Source: an uncultured Rikenellaceae bacterium | GTDB lineage: Bacteria; Bacteroidota; Bacteroidia; Bacteroidales; Rikenellaceae | DNA: 64,000 bases | NCBI GenBank assembly: GCA_946486375.1 | Contig: CAMLTW010000001.1 | Coordinates: 124,001-188,000, forward strand | Direction of reading: 5' to 3' | In this document: one piece after another, positions 24,179-33,685 of the stretch | Layout of the letters: the number at the start of each line of letters is the position of its first letter | Numbering within the stretch: the first letter of the stretch is position 1 | The notes under the pieces: generated by a model | The model's database searches: none | Told to the model about the DNA's origin: nothing | What the model saw: only the letters and a program-made list of their open reading frames with translations | Program-made: the position numbers and the translations under genes

Positions 24179-24859
24179 TCAGCGGCTGAATTGCTCCACG
24201 GTCCCCATCATTTTTTCGGTTACCTTCAGAATTTCGGGATCGCCCTTGTAGTAAACCACTCCGTTGCTGCCGGCGTGGGCATCCAACTTTTCCGTTCCCC
24301 AGACGAACGCTTCGGCTCCCATCTGCGCCGTGACGGTAGCGGTACGGGCTTCCAGGTTCCGGGCGTCCACCTTGGCTTTCGACATAGCCCGGACGGTCAG
24401 GTAAAGGGTGGTTCCCTCCAGCATCAACGCGGAATTTCCTTCCGCGGAAACCGTCAGGTCTTTGGTGTCGAAGGCGCCCTGTATGGTCGCTCCTCCGGCC
24501 GAGCTGAGCGAAAAGAGACTTTCCGTAATGACGCTGTCGAGGCGTACGTTCGCCCCCGAGGCTTCCACGGCACGCAGGTTCCGATAGTAAATCCGGACTT
24601 CTCCGGAGCTTTCCTTTTGCGTGGAAGGTTTGAGGCGTATGTTGAGCTTTTCCTCTTTGATCGACCAGTCGATTTTGCTCAGGTCGCTGTTGATCAGTTT
24701 GATTTCGATCGCATTATGATCCGAAGGAGAAAGCACGACGCTCAGTTTGCCGGTCAGCGCCACACGGTGGAAATCGGGCAGGTTCTCGGATTTGATGTCC
24801 TGACCCCGTAAGGCCGGATGGAGGCAGAGCAGGGACAGGATCGCAAGGACTCTTTTCAT
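24179..24859 (-). CDS. Exported head GIN domain (DUF2807) protein
   Basis: The 226 residues start with a signal peptide (MKRVLAILSLLCLHPALRGQ). The rest is a DUF2807 single-stranded beta-helix: FHRVALTGKLSVVLS at the start, then LRAVEASGANVRLDSV, FSLSSAGGATIQGAFD and LTVSAEGNSALMLEG, with the typical S/A-G-A-x turns. The function of this widespread Bacteroidetes family is not known; it is often called a putative adhesin. A -7-like TATTTTTG is at 24906-24899 on the minus strand without a clear -33 box. No functional partner is evident among neighbours. Confidence 0.9.
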   Translation of the reverse strand: MKRVLAILSLLCLHPALRGQDIKSENLPDFHRVALTGKLSVVLSPSDHNAIEIKLINSDLSKIDWSIKEEKLNIRLKPSTQKESSGEVRIYYRNLRAVEASGANVRLDSVITESLFSLSSAGGATIQGAFDTKDLTVSAEGNSALMLEGTTLYLTVRAMSKAKVDARNLEARTATVTAQMGAEAFVWGTEKLDAHAGSNGVVYYKGDPEILKVTEKMMGTVEQFSR

Positions 24860-25247
24860 GCATTCAGTTTTAGTGGAACGACTCCGAAAATGTATTTACA
24901 AAAATAACAAAAATGCCCGGAAACCCATGCATGCCGGTGGTGAAAAATCCTTCCGGGGGATTTCCGGCCCGTGAATTGCAAAGCAGAGGTAACTTGTGCT
25001 TTTAGTACGGACACAGCCGGATGCGAAACCATGGAAAATCAGCGACGAGGCAATCCGAAAGCCGGAAAACAGGAGGCGGAAATTTTCGCCGGAGAAGGAC
25101 GGAAGCGGCCTGCCATGCCTTTTTTATGTCCTCCGGTTCCCTCCGGCCGGGGCCGGGAAGGTTGCTTCCTTTGGCACTTATTTTGCGATAACCATCCGAG
25201 TAGAACAAAATTTTAAAAAGGATTTCGTTAAACTAAATTTTTGTGTT

Positions 25248-25814
25248 ATGAAAAGATTTTTACTTCTTACTGCCATCCTTTCGGTATTTGCACTGAGCGG
25301 ACACGCACAGCGGTTCGGATTCGGGGTAAAAGCCGGTTCGTACTTTTCGAGTACGCCGGATGTTCCGGGTACCAAACAACGGATCGGAGTCGTTGCCGGC
25401 CTTTTCGCCGACTACATGATCACCAGCACCCTTTCGGTGGAAACCGGTTTCAACTACACCCAGAGAGGCTGGAATCAGGACACCCAAAACGGCAAGCTCA
25501 AAACCCGTCTGGATTACATTTACATGCCGGTTATGTTCAAGTTCTTCATGACCAGCGGGCTGAACGTTCAGCTGGGGGCGCAGTTCGGTTATCTGGCCAA
25601 CGGTAAGACGGTTTATCAGGGATCGGATACCAAGATCAACCACCTGATGAACAAATACGATGTCGATTTCGTAGCCGGTCTGGCTTATGAATTCGATTTC
25701 GGGCTGATCGTCGAAGGCCGTTACATGATCGGTCTGGTCGACGTGATGAATCAGACGGGGGCTGCCAAAACCCGGATCAACGGGCTGCAGGCTACGCTGG
25801 GCTGGAGATTCTGA
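25248..25814 (+). CDS. PorT-like outer-membrane beta-barrel protein (PF13568 type)
   Basis: The frame is open from 24996, but the signal peptide starts at 25248 (MKRFLLLTAILSVFALSGHA), so that ATG is chosen. The 188-residue product is a small barrel: FGFGVKAGSYFS, IGVVAGLFADYMITSTLSVE, TGFNYTQRGW, YIYMPVMFKFFM, VQLGAQFGYLANGKT, DVDFVAGLAYEFDFGLIVEG and a C-terminal LQATLGWRF. This is the outer_membrane beta-barrel family common in Bacteroidetes. No specific role can be assigned. A strong terminator follows 27 bp after the stop, so it is a monocistronic unit. Confidence 0.9.
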   Translation: MKRFLLLTAILSVFALSGHAQRFGFGVKAGSYFSSTPDVPGTKQRIGVVAGLFADYMITSTLSVETGFNYTQRGWNQDTQNGKLKTRLDYIYMPVMFKFFMTSGLNVQLGAQFGYLANGKTVYQGSDTKINHLMNKYDVDFVAGLAYEFDFGLIVEGRYMIGLVDVMNQTGAAKTRINGLQATLGWRF

Positions 25815-25840
25815 TGGATTCGAGAAAAACATCATAAGGA

Positions 25841-25868
25841 AGGTGCCTGCATTGCAGACACCTTTTTT
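25841..25868 (+). terminator. Rho-independent terminator of the PorT-like gene
   Basis: GGTG-C-CTGC-ATT-GCAG-A-CACC forms a stem with one mismatch and is followed by six T on the plus strand. Confidence 0.85.
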
Positions 25869-26419
25869 GTTTCTTCCCGTGACAGAACGAAGAGGCGAGG
25901 AAAAAGGCTTCCGCCGTTGCGGAAACAGATCGAAGCCGCTTATCCCCAAAGGCATGGGAATAAGGATGATTTGCGACACTGCCCGCTCAGTTCGAAATAA
26001 ACGGGGAAACGCCTGCTGTCGGTCGAAGGCCAGAGGAACGGATCGGCGACGATTCCCGGCTTAAGGGCGGAAAAGAGGGATCCGGAAGTAACGCTGTCTG
26101 GGTGCAGGATCGGTTGATCAGGACACGAAACGGGTAGCCGTATCCGGAAAATCCGTCGATCGGAACCGAAGGTCGTTCGGGCGTGAGAAGTAAGATTCAA
26201 AAGAAGATTTTGCATACGGCGGGTTCCGAATCCGTATTCCACTCCTTTCCGGTTTCCGGCTTCAATCGTGCCGGTCGTGGTTTCTTTCGGCGCTGAACAT
26301 GTTTCGCGGATCAATATGTCGGAAGGAATAACCGAGTTGGTCGGAAGGTGAACGGGAGGGTTCGCAGGCGTTTTTTCTGCCCCGCTATGAAAAGAACGGG
26401 ATATATAATGTCCTGCCAT
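25869..26419. other. Gene-poor stretch, nothing recognised
   Basis: About 550 bp between two terminators carries no convincing gene. A 159-codon open frame on the minus strand (25940-26419) starts directly inside the T-run of the upstream terminator, has no ribosome-binding sequence and no recognisable motif. A decayed gene remnant is possible. No tRNA-like fold or repeat was seen. Confidence 0.5.
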
Positions 26420-26455
26420 AAAAAAGAGGTTTCTTCATTTTGTGAAGAAACCTCC
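26419..26455 (-). terminator. Rho-independent terminator of the gyrA-TPR unit
   Basis: GAGGTTTCTTCA and TGAAGAAACCTC form a perfect 12-bp stem with a 5-base loop, followed on the minus strand by six T. It lies about 60 bp past the TPR gene. Confidence 0.93.
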
Positions 26456-26512
26456 CTTTGTTTCCGGCCCTTTCCGGTTCCGGCTATCGTTCATTCATCC
26501 GAATGAAACGTA

Positions 26513-27814
26513 TTACATGGTCTGCAAAATCTGGTTGAACTTTTCATAATTCTGCATCATTTCCGGACTTTCGTCCCGGAAACGGAAATACAGGCTCTTG
26601 AGCAGTTCCACCGTCGTCCGTTCTTTCGGATTCAGTTCGTAGGCTTTGAGCAGGTAAGGCATCGACTCCTTGTAAAGCGTATTGATTTCCGCCAACTTGG
26701 CATCGTATTCCGCCTGCTTCGAAACCGGAATGTCGCTCAACTCTTTGGCCAGCGCTTCACCGTGCCGCACATACGTAATCCCCAGATTGAAGAAAGAACT
26801 GAAGTCTTTCGGATTCAGTTCCGAAGCCTTTTTGAATTCTTCCGCGGCTTTCTCGAAGTTCCCCAGTTTGTCGTAGATCATTCCCAGGCCGAAGTGGAAC
26901 ACGAAGTTGTTCGGGTCCTTGTTCAGGGCTTCCTGCACCATCGGAATCATCTGGCTGGCATCCTGCCCCGTAGTGGTGTAATGCAGGATCAGGCTTTCGA
27001 TCAGTTTCGAGTTGGCCGGGTATTTCTGGATGCCCGTCTTCAGAGCGTTTTCGGCTCCCTGCTGATCCTTTTTCCCGTTGTAGGCATGGTATTGGAGGAA
27101 ATAAAGCTCTCCGTCGTTTTCATAGCCCAGTTTCTGCGCCGCATCGAGGTATTTCAACGCCGGATCGAAATCTTCCGCCAGGATCGAAACGTAACCGGCA
27201 TTGTATGCGCTCAACGTGTCCGGTTCGTTGACCAGCGGATTGACCGAGAAGTCGTACGCCTTTGCAAAGGCATGGGCGGCCGTCTTGTAGTCTCCGCCGG
27301 TAAAGGCGATGTCCCCTTCCTGCTTGTACGTGTCGATCAGTTTCTGAATGGACGGTTTTACCTTGCCGGCGGTTTTCGGATCGAGTTCGGCCGCTTTGAC
27401 GTACGAATCGAAAGCCACATCCAGCCCGTTGTCCACCGCTTTGGTTTTCTGTTTCCAGAAAGTGACCTGTGTCTGTCCTTCCGGAATGTAAAGATCGTAA
27501 TTGTCGTAAACCAGCACCGTGTAGTTGGCTCCGTTCACTTCTTCGGTCTTCTTTTCCAAAGGCTTGCCGCACAGCAACAGGGCATCCTGTTCCGTCATCC
27601 CCTTGTAAATGCCGTTGGTGGGAGCGATGGCTGCCTGATAATAGGCATCCCCGCGATTGACCCACGTGGCGGCTTTGGTGCTCCGTTTCGGATTTTGGGC
27701 TGCTGCATCGGCTGCTTCCACCTTTTTCTTTACGCCTTCCGCATCGTACTTGATCTGGGCGGAGAGGGCCGTAACGGCCAGAAGCGCAACGCAAAGCATC
27801 GATAATTTTTTCAT
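26513..27814 (-). CDS. Exported tetratricopeptide-repeat protein
   Basis: The 433-residue protein has a signal peptide (MKKLSMLCVALLAVTALSAQ). After it come helical pairs with TPR spacing: WVNRGDAYYQAAIAP, AYNAGYVSILAEDFDPALKY, FVFHFGLGMIYDKLGNFEKA and SSFFNLGITYVRHGEAL. TPR proteins scaffold protein contacts; here the place is the periplasm or the outer membrane's inner face. It lies 79 bp after gyrA on the same strand, without a clear promoter between, and the pair shares a terminator. From memory, a TPR gene after gyrA is a recurrent Bacteroidetes arrangement. No enzyme motif is visible, and its partner is unknown. Confidence 0.92.
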   Translation of the reverse strand: MKKLSMLCVALLAVTALSAQIKYDAEGVKKKVEAADAAAQNPKRSTKAATWVNRGDAYYQAAIAPTNGIYKGMTEQDALLLCGKPLEKKTEEVNGANYTVLVYDNYDLYIPEGQTQVTFWKQKTKAVDNGLDVAFDSYVKAAELDPKTAGKVKPSIQKLIDTYKQEGDIAFTGGDYKTAAHAFAKAYDFSVNPLVNEPDTLSAYNAGYVSILAEDFDPALKYLDAAQKLGYENDGELYFLQYHAYNGKKDQQGAENALKTGIQKYPANSKLIESLILHYTTTGQDASQMIPMVQEALNKDPNNFVFHFGLGMIYDKLGNFEKAAEEFKKASELNPKDFSSFFNLGITYVRHGEALAKELSDIPVSKQAEYDAKLAEINTLYKESMPYLLKAYELNPKERTTVELLKSLYFRFRDESPEMMQNYEKFNQILQTM

Positions 27815-27893
27815 AACTATCCGTTTTTAATGTTTTGTTTTTGTTTTCCTGTATGCTGTCGGTTGGTATCTGAAATTCTTACTGACTCTTTGT

Positions 27894-30449
27894 TCAGGCT
27901 TCCTGTTGCGGATTCCCATCCTCCGCTGCTCCCGTTTCCGTCGTTCCGCTTTCCTGCGTTTCGGCTGCGGAGCCGTCCGGTGTCGGAGGCACTTCTTCTT
28001 CCTCGTCCGATTTGGGAATGGCCGTTACGGAAGCGATGGCGTCGTTGCCCCGCAGGTTGATCACTTTCACGCCCTGGGTCGCCCGGCCCGTAACCCGGAT
28101 ATCGCCGACCGGAATCCGGATGGTCAGGCCCGATTTGTTGATGATCATCAGATCGTTGTCGTCCGTGACGGTTTGGATGGCGATCAGCTTGCCGGTTTTT
28201 TCCGTCACCTGCAGCGTCTTGACTCCCTTGCCGCCCCGGTTGGTGATGCGATAGTCGTCCAGGTCCGTCCGCTTGCCGTAACCCTTCTCGGAAACTACCA
28301 GTATATCCGCCTTTTGTTCCGGTTCTACACATACCATGCCGACCACTTCATCCCCTTCCTCGATGGAGATGCCCCGGACACCCGCGCCCGTCCTTCCGAT
28401 GGGCCGTACGTGCGATTCGTTGAACCGGATGGCTTTCCCTTCGCGGGCCGCCAGGAGCACTTCGCTCCGGCCGCTGGTCAGCTTGGCTTCGATCAGCTCG
28501 TCGCCTTCCCGGATGGTGATGGCGTTGACCCCGTTCGCCCGCGGTCTGGAATAGGCTTCCAGCGCGGTCTTCTTGACCACTCCGCTGCGGGTGCACATGA
28601 TGATATAGTTGTTTTCCACGTATTCCCGGTCGTCCAGCCTCCGCACGTTGATGTAGGCACGTACCTTGTCGTCCGGCTCGATCTGGATGACGTTCTGGAT
28701 GGCCCGTCCTTTGGAGGCCCGCGATCCTTCCGGAATGTCGTATACCTTCAGCCAGTAGCACCGCCCCTTTTCCGTGAAGAAAAGCATGGTGTTGTGCATG
28801 GTGGTGACGTAGATATGCTCGATGAAATCTTCGTCCCGGGTGGCCGAACCCTTCATGCCGACGCCTCCGCGGTTCTGGGTGCGGTATTCGGTCAGCGGAG
28901 TCCGCTTGATGTATCCCATGTGCGAGATGGTGATGACCATTTCATCGTCCGCATAGAAATCTTCCGGGTTGAACTCCTCTGCGCTGAACACCACTTCCGT
29001 GCGGCGCTGGTCTCCGTACTTTTCCTTGATTTCCAGCATTTCGTCCTTCAGCACCTTCCGTTGCAGCGTTTCGTCGGTCAGCAATCGGCGCAGGTAGTCG
29101 ATCAGCTTGCACAGCTCGTCGTATTCGGCTTTGATCTTGTCCCGTTCCAGACCGGTCAGCGCCCGCAGCCGCATGTCGATGATGGCTCCCGCCTGGGCCT
29201 CGCTCAGTCCGAACTTTTCCATCAGAGCCGTTTTGGCCGCATCCGGATTGATCGACGAGCGGATGATCCGGATGATTTCGTCGATGTGATCCAGCGCGAT
29301 CAGCAGCCCTTCCAGAATGTGCGCCCGTTTTTCCGCCTGCGACAGATCGTATCGTGCCCGCCGTACCACCACTTCGTGGCGGTGCTTGACGAAATGATGA
29401 ATCAGGTCTTTCAGGTTCAGCAGTACGGGGCGGCCGTCCACCAGGGCGATGTTGTTCACCGGGAAAGACGACTGAAGCTGCGTGTACTTGAACAGGTTGT
29501 TCAGCACCACGCTGGCCACCGCATCATGCTTGAGGATGATGACGATCCGCATTCCGTTCCGGTCGGATTCGTCGTTGATGTAGGAAATCCCTTCGATTTT
29601 CTTGTCGTTGATCAGGTCGGCGATCTTCTTGATCATCTCGGCCTTGTTGACCATATAGGGAATCTCCGTCACCACGATGCATTCCCGGCCGCTCGGCGTG
29701 TGTTCGATTTCCGTCTTGGAACGGATGACTACCCGTCCCCGTCCCGTTTCGAACGCTTCGCGCACTCCTTCGTAACCGTAAATGATCCCCCCCGTAGGAA
29801 AGTCCGGGGCCTTGATGAAGTGAAGCAGTTCTCCGACGGTGATTTCCGGATTGTCTATATAGGCGCAGATGGCGTCCACCGTTTCCGACAGGTTATGAGG
29901 CGGCATGTTGGTCGCCATCCCCACGGCGATCCCGGAAGTTCCGTTCACCAGCAACAGAGGAATCCGCGAGGGAAGCACCGCCGGTTCGGGAATCGTGTCG
30001 TCGAAGTTCATGGTGAAATCCACCGTTTCCTTGTCGATGTCGGCCATGGCCTCTTCGGCCAGCCGCCGGAGCCGGGCTTCGGTGTAACGCATGGCGGCGG
30101 GGCTGTCCCCGTCCACCGAGCCGAAGTTCCCCTGTCCGTCCACCAGCGGGTACCGCATCGACCATTCCTGGGCCATGCGCACCATGGCGTCGTAAACCGA
30201 CAAGTCTCCGTGGGGATGGAATTTCCCCAGCACTTCCCCCACGATCCTGGCCGATTTACGGTAGGGTTTGTCCGAGTAGATGTTGAGTTCGTGATACATT
30301 CCGTAAAGAATACGCCGGTGGACGGGTTTCAGACCGTCCCTGACGTCGGGCAATGCACGCGAAACGATAACCGACATCGAATAATCGATGTAGGATTTCT
30401 TCATCTCCTCCTCGATGTTGATCTTTATGATTTTCTCTCCTTCTCCCAT
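27894..30449 (-). CDS. gyrA: DNA gyrase subunit A
   Basis: It is the breakage-reunion subunit of gyrase, which introduces negative supercoils with GyrB. The start at 30449 ([20 protein letters not shown]) gives 851 residues; the frame is open further but that part is non-coding. The catalytic Tyr122 lies in [10 protein letters not shown]. The winged-helix/tower region is followed by six-fold beta-pinwheel repeats ([50 protein letters not shown]) and an acidic, low-complexity tail. The quinolone-resistance region reads [13 protein letters not shown]: residue 83 is Leu (TTG at 30203-30201) where susceptible Bacteroidetes have Ser. A -7-like TATATTTG lies at 30554-30547 on the minus strand, about 100 bases before the start codon. 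The TPR gene follows 79 bp later. Confidence 0.97.
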   Translation of the reverse strand: MGEGEKIIKINIEEEMKKSYIDYSMSVIVSRALPDVRDGLKPVHRRILYGMYHELNIYSDKPYRKSARIVGEVLGKFHPHGDLSVYDAMVRMAQEWSMRYPLVDGQGNFGSVDGDSPAAMRYTEARLRRLAEEAMADIDKETVDFTMNFDDTIPEPAVLPSRIPLLLVNGTSGIAVGMATNMPPHNLSETVDAICAYIDNPEITVGELLHFIKAPDFPTGGIIYGYEGVREAFETGRGRVVIRSKTEIEHTPSGRECIVVTEIPYMVNKAEMIKKIADLINDKKIEGISYINDESDRNGMRIVIILKHDAVASVVLNNLFKYTQLQSSFPVNNIALVDGRPVLLNLKDLIHHFVKHRHEVVVRRARYDLSQAEKRAHILEGLLIALDHIDEIIRIIRSSINPDAAKTALMEKFGLSEAQAGAIIDMRLRALTGLERDKIKAEYDELCKLIDYLRRLLTDETLQRKVLKDEMLEIKEKYGDQRRTEVVFSAEEFNPEDFYADDEMVITISHMGYIKRTPLTEYRTQNRGGVGMKGSATRDEDFIEHIYVTTMHNTMLFFTEKGRCYWLKVYDIPEGSRASKGRAIQNVIQIEPDDKVRAYINVRRLDDREYVENNYIIMCTRSGVVKKTALEAYSRPRANGVNAITIREGDELIEAKLTSGRSEVLLAAREGKAIRFNESHVRPIGRTGAGVRGISIEEGDEVVGMVCVEPEQKADILVVSEKGYGKRTDLDDYRITNRGGKGVKTLQVTEKTGKLIAIQTVTDDNDLMIINKSGLTIRIPVGDIRVTGRATQGVKVINLRGNDAIASVTAIPKSDEEEEVPPTPDGSAAETQESGTTETGAAEDGNPQQEA

Positions 30450-30612
30450 TACAACTGTAACTGTCTCTGTTCTATAAATTAAAAGTCCGCTAAAATAGAG
30501 AAAATCTCCCGGATTTACAAGTTCCGGAACCTCTCTTTTAAGTATGCAAATATACGCAAAAAAAACGGAAATATCATGTTTTCCGGCCCGGAAACGGAAA
30601 ATAGGACGACTT

Positions 30613-30643
30613 TTGCGATTCCCGCTTTTAATCCGTAATTTTG
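30613..30643 (+). promoter_or_regulatory. Bacteroidetes-type promoter of the M20 amidohydrolase
   Basis: TTG (30613-30615), 20 bases, TAATTTTG (30636-30643): a complete match to the housekeeping consensus. Transcription would start near 30650, about 38 bases before the start codon. It faces the gyrA promoter. Confidence 0.65.
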
Positions 30644-30687
30644 AAGCACGACCCGTGGAAACGACAGGGTTCCGTCGGGACACGATC

Positions 30688-31887
30688 ATGGAAAAGAGCA
30701 TGGAGAAAGAATGGTTGTACGAGACGGCCGGAACGGTGCTCGGCGAGGCGATCGGTTTGCGCCGGGAACTGCACCGTCGTCCGGAGTTGTCTTTCCGGGA
30801 AAGGGAAACGGCGGAACGGATCGCCCGGATGCTGGACGGGGCCGGTATTCCCTACCGCCGGGTGGCCGGAACGGGATTGCTGGCCCGGGTGGAGGGGATG
30901 GCGGAAGGGGATGCCTGCGTGGTGTTGCGGGCCGACATCGACGCCCTGCCGGTTATGGAGGAGACGGGGCTGGAATATGCGTCGGAGAATCCGGGTGTCA
31001 TGCACGCCTGCGGCCATGACATCCATGCCGCCTGCCTGATGGGGACGCTTCTGGGGCTGCAAAGGAACCGGGACCGGTTCGGCGGGGCGGTGCTGGGACT
31101 GTTTCAGCCGGGAGAGGAAACCCATCCGGGAGGCGCTTCGCTGGTGCTCAGGGAAGGCGTGCTGGACGGACTCTATCCCGTGGCCGTTATCGGGCAGCAC
31201 GTGGCTCCGGAACTGCCGACGGGGACGTTCGGTTTCCGGTCGGGCATGTACATGGCTTCGGGAGACGAGATACACATTACGCTTCGGGGCACGGGCGGAC
31301 ACGGCGGCCTGCCCCATACGCTGACCGATCCGGTGCTGGCTGCGGCCCAGTTGATCGTCTCGTTGCAGCAGGTGGTGAGCCGGTTCGTCCCGGCGGAAAT
31401 CCCGGCCGTCTTATCGTTCGGAAAGATCGTGGCCGACGGTGCGACCAACGTGATCCCTGCGGAAGTCTATCTGGCCGGGACGCTCCGGATGATGAGCGAG
31501 CAGTGGCGGGCGAAAGCCAAAAAACGCATCCGGGAAATCGCGGAAGGGGTCGCCGCCGCTTATGGAGTGACGGCCGAAGTGGATATCCGGGACGGTTATC
31601 CGAACGTGGTGAACGATGCCGAAGTGACCGAACGGGTGAAACGGGTAGCGGAAGTTCTGGTCGGCAGGGAGCGGGTTTCGGAGCTCGGTCTGCGGATGAC
31701 GGCGGAAGATTTCGGGTTTTACACGCAGCGTTTTCGGTCGGTTTTTTACCGGCTCGGCGTCGGTTTTCCGGACGGGAGGAAGACGGGAGGGCTTCATACC
31801 TCCACTTTCGTAGCCGATGAAGAGGCGATGGTACACGGTATTGCCTTGATGACGGGAGCCGCGCTGGAATGTTTGAGAAACGGGTGA
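30688..31887 (+). CDS. M20-family amidohydrolase (N-acyl-amino-acid/hippurate hydrolase type)
   Basis: This cytoplasmic metalloenzyme cleaves N-acyl amino acids; the family also includes indole-acetyl-amino-acid hydrolases. The start at 30688 ([15 protein letters not shown]) follows a good promoter by about 45 bases; the ATG at 30700 is an alternative. The 399 residues carry the M20D signatures: [34 protein letters not shown] (His and Asp metal ligands), [11 protein letters not shown] (catalytic and metal Glu) and the dimerisation domain beginning [16 protein letters not shown] final MTAEDFGFY and GLHTSTF match the C-terminal active-site elements. The substrate cannot be told from sequence. 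It stands alone between gyrA and mnmA. Confidence 0.93.
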   Translation: MEKSMEKEWLYETAGTVLGEAIGLRRELHRRPELSFRERETAERIARMLDGAGIPYRRVAGTGLLARVEGMAEGDACVVLRADIDALPVMEETGLEYASENPGVMHACGHDIHAACLMGTLLGLQRNRDRFGGAVLGLFQPGEETHPGGASLVLREGVLDGLYPVAVIGQHVAPELPTGTFGFRSGMYMASGDEIHITLRGTGGHGGLPHTLTDPVLAAAQLIVSLQQVVSRFVPAEIPAVLSFGKIVADGATNVIPAEVYLAGTLRMMSEQWRAKAKKRIREIAEGVAAAYGVTAEVDIRDGYPNVVNDAEVTERVKRVAEVLVGRERVSELGLRMTAEDFGFYTQRFRSVFYRLGVGFPDGRKTGGLHTSTFVADEEAMVHGIALMTGAALECLRNG

Positions 31888-31986
31888 CGCGTTTCGATAT
31901 AGAGGAACGGTTGCCTGTTTCCTCGGCTATCCGCGATGTATAGCAGGATTTTTTTTAGGAAAGTCTTGTCTTACAGGTGAGAAATG

Positions 31987-33036
31987 TTATGAAGCCGAGG
32001 CGATCCAGCCGCCTCCTACGATTCGATCGCCGATGCGGAAAAGCGCGGGCTGCCCCGGTGCGGGAGCGAAAGCCGGTTCCGGAAGGAGCACCTCCAGCCG
32101 GTTTCCTGCAAGCGCCCGAACCCGACAGTATCCGTGCGGATTGAGCCCGACGCCCCGGATGCGGACTTCTAGGGCCGTGCTGCCGAAAAACTCTTCTGGG
32201 CAAACGATTCGAGTCTCTTTCAGCACGAGCCGATCCATATACAGGTCGGCGCGGCTTCCCGCGATCAGACGGTTGTGTAGGGGATCGACGGAAATTACGT
32301 GATGGTTTCCCGGTACGTCGAGGGTCAGCCCCCGTTTTTGCCCGATGGTATAGAACGGATAGCCCGTGTGAGTTCCCAGTCGTTTCCCGTATTTGTTCTG
32401 TATTTCCCCGTTTGCGAAGCGGCCGGACTCCGGAAAACGGGAAAGGAGGAAGTCTGCGTAGCTTCGTCCTTTCAGAAAGCAAACGCCCATGCTTTCGGGA
32501 CGTGCCGCCAGGTTTTCGAATCCCGCTGCGGCCATCAAGCTGCGGACTTCGGATTTTCGGAGGGCGCCCAGCGGGAAGACGGCCTTTTGCAGTACCTCCT
32601 GTCCCAGATCCCAAAGGTAATATGACTGGTCTTTAACCGGATCGGCACCCGCCGTAAGGTAAAAAAGATCGTCGCAAACCGTGATGCGTGCATAATGTCC
32701 GGTGGCTATGCCCGCATATCCTCCCTCCCGGGCCTGTGCCAGCAGGGTCTTCCATTTGACGAGGGAATTGCAGCGGGTGCAGGGCGCCGGCGTTTCGCCT
32801 TTCAGGTAACTTTCCGCAAAATAACCGATCACCTCCCGTCGGAACGTTTCACGAAGGTCGACGGTCAGCAAAGGAATGCGCAGTCTGTCGGCGACCTCCG
32901 CCGCTTCCCGTACCGAACCCGCGTCTTCCGTCAGCCGGAACGTGATTCCCGTAACGTCGTGCCCGTCCCTTTTCAGCAAATACGCGGCTGCGGCGCTGTC
33001 GAGCCCTCCGCTGAGCGCTACCAGTATTTTTCCCAT
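31987..33036 (-). CDS. mnmA: tRNA-specific 2-thiouridylase MnmA
   Basis: It thiolates the wobble uridine of tRNA for Lys, Glu and Gln, taking sulfur from a persulfide carrier. The 349 residues begin MGKILVALSGGLDSAAAAY, which has the PP-loop ATP-binding motif. The first catalytic Cys is in PAPCTRCNSLVKW and the second in PESMGVCFLKG. The tRNA-binding region includes TGHYARIT and KDQSYYLWDLG, and YTIGQKRGL is also conserved. The C-terminal beta-barrel contains CRVRALAGNRLEVLL. Length is normal for the shorter Bacteroidetes version. The terminator of the upstream DUF3276 gene sits just before its start, so it must have its own promoter, which I could not recognise. Confidence 0.94.
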   Translation of the reverse strand: MGKILVALSGGLDSAAAAYLLKRDGHDVTGITFRLTEDAGSVREAAEVADRLRIPLLTVDLRETFRREVIGYFAESYLKGETPAPCTRCNSLVKWKTLLAQAREGGYAGIATGHYARITVCDDLFYLTAGADPVKDQSYYLWDLGQEVLQKAVFPLGALRKSEVRSLMAAAGFENLAARPESMGVCFLKGRSYADFLLSRFPESGRFANGEIQNKYGKRLGTHTGYPFYTIGQKRGLTLDVPGNHHVISVDPLHNRLIAGSRADLYMDRLVLKETRIVCPEEFFGSTALEVRIRGVGLNPHGYCRVRALAGNRLEVLLPEPAFAPAPGQPALFRIGDRIVGGGWIASAS

Positions 33037-33044
33037 CCGATCAT

Positions 33045-33070
33045 GAAAAAACCGGCTTCCGGCCGGTTTT
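33045..33070 (-). terminator. Rho-independent terminator of the DUF3276 gene
   Basis: On the minus strand AAAACCGGC-CGGAA-GCCGGTTTT is followed by further T residues, about 83 bp past the stop and just before the mnmA start. Confidence 0.85.
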
Positions 33071-33152
33071 CATACGATTTGTTTTGGTTACGGTTCCTTC
33101 CCCGTCCTTTCGGAAGAGCCTGCCTGTAATAGAAGGGGAGGATAAAACAGTC

Positions 33153-33527
33153 TTAAAGTTTCTCGAATTCCTCATCAACGGAAGTAATTGTCGTTTCACT
33201 CCCTTCCACTTCGGCATCGTCGCCCGAAGCGGCCAGGTTTTCGAAAAATTCCGGCTTGCTCTGCTTGACGAAATTCACCACTTCTTCCAGTCCGTCCGCG
33301 AATTTTGCAAAGTCTTCTTTGTAAAGGTATATCTTATGCTTGTCGAAAAAGAAACTGCCGTCCTTGCCCTGTTTCTTCCGGCTTTCGGTGATGGTCAGGT
33401 AATAATCGTCGTTCCGCGTAGCTTTCACATCGAAGAAGTAGGTGCGTCTTCCGGCTCTGACCGCTTTCGAATAGACCTCTTCTCCGCCCTCGGCGTCAAT
33501 CTCTTTTCTGACATCAAATGTATTCAT
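33153..33527 (-). CDS. DUF3276 (PUR-domain) nucleic-acid-binding protein
   Basis: The 124 residues carry the PUR-alpha-like repeat of DUF3276: EEVYSKAVRAGRRTYFFDVK, followed by DYYLTITESRKK and IYLYKEDFAKFADGLEEVVN. A Glu-rich C-terminal tail follows. Bacteroidetes and Borrelia PUR proteins bind single-stranded nucleic acids, sometimes as repressors; what this one binds is not known. It is a monocistronic unit with its own promoter at 33615-33643 and its own terminator. The initiator context is plain, and the length is typical. Confidence 0.93.
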   Translation of the reverse strand: MNTFDVRKEIDAEGGEEVYSKAVRAGRRTYFFDVKATRNDDYYLTITESRKKQGKDGSFFFDKHKIYLYKEDFAKFADGLEEVVNFVKQSKPEFFENLAASGDDAEVEGSETTITSVDEEFEKL

Positions 33528-33614
33528 GTCCTGAACGTTTTAGTTAAGAATCCTTTTCACTGAATTATCCGTACACTCCGACCCGGTCGTCCGCCGGGAA
33601 CGGCTACACAGGTT

Positions 33615-33643
33615 CAAAGATACAAAAAAATGGAAACTAACAA
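33615..33643 (-). promoter_or_regulatory. Promoter of the DUF3276 gene
   Basis: On the minus strand TTG (33643-33641), 18 bases, TATCTTTG (33622-33615). The -7 box is perfect, the spacing one base shorter than usual. The leader would be about 80 bases. Confidence 0.55.
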
Positions 33644-33685
33644 ATTTCGTGTCCTACAAATTCTTGCATTTCGCGGAAAATTCTT

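Noticed and set aside
25940-26419. A 159-codon open frame on the minus strand as a possible small gene
   Set aside because: Its ATG lies in the T-run of a terminator, there is no ribosome-binding sequence and no motif or signal peptide. Kept only as a possible remnant.
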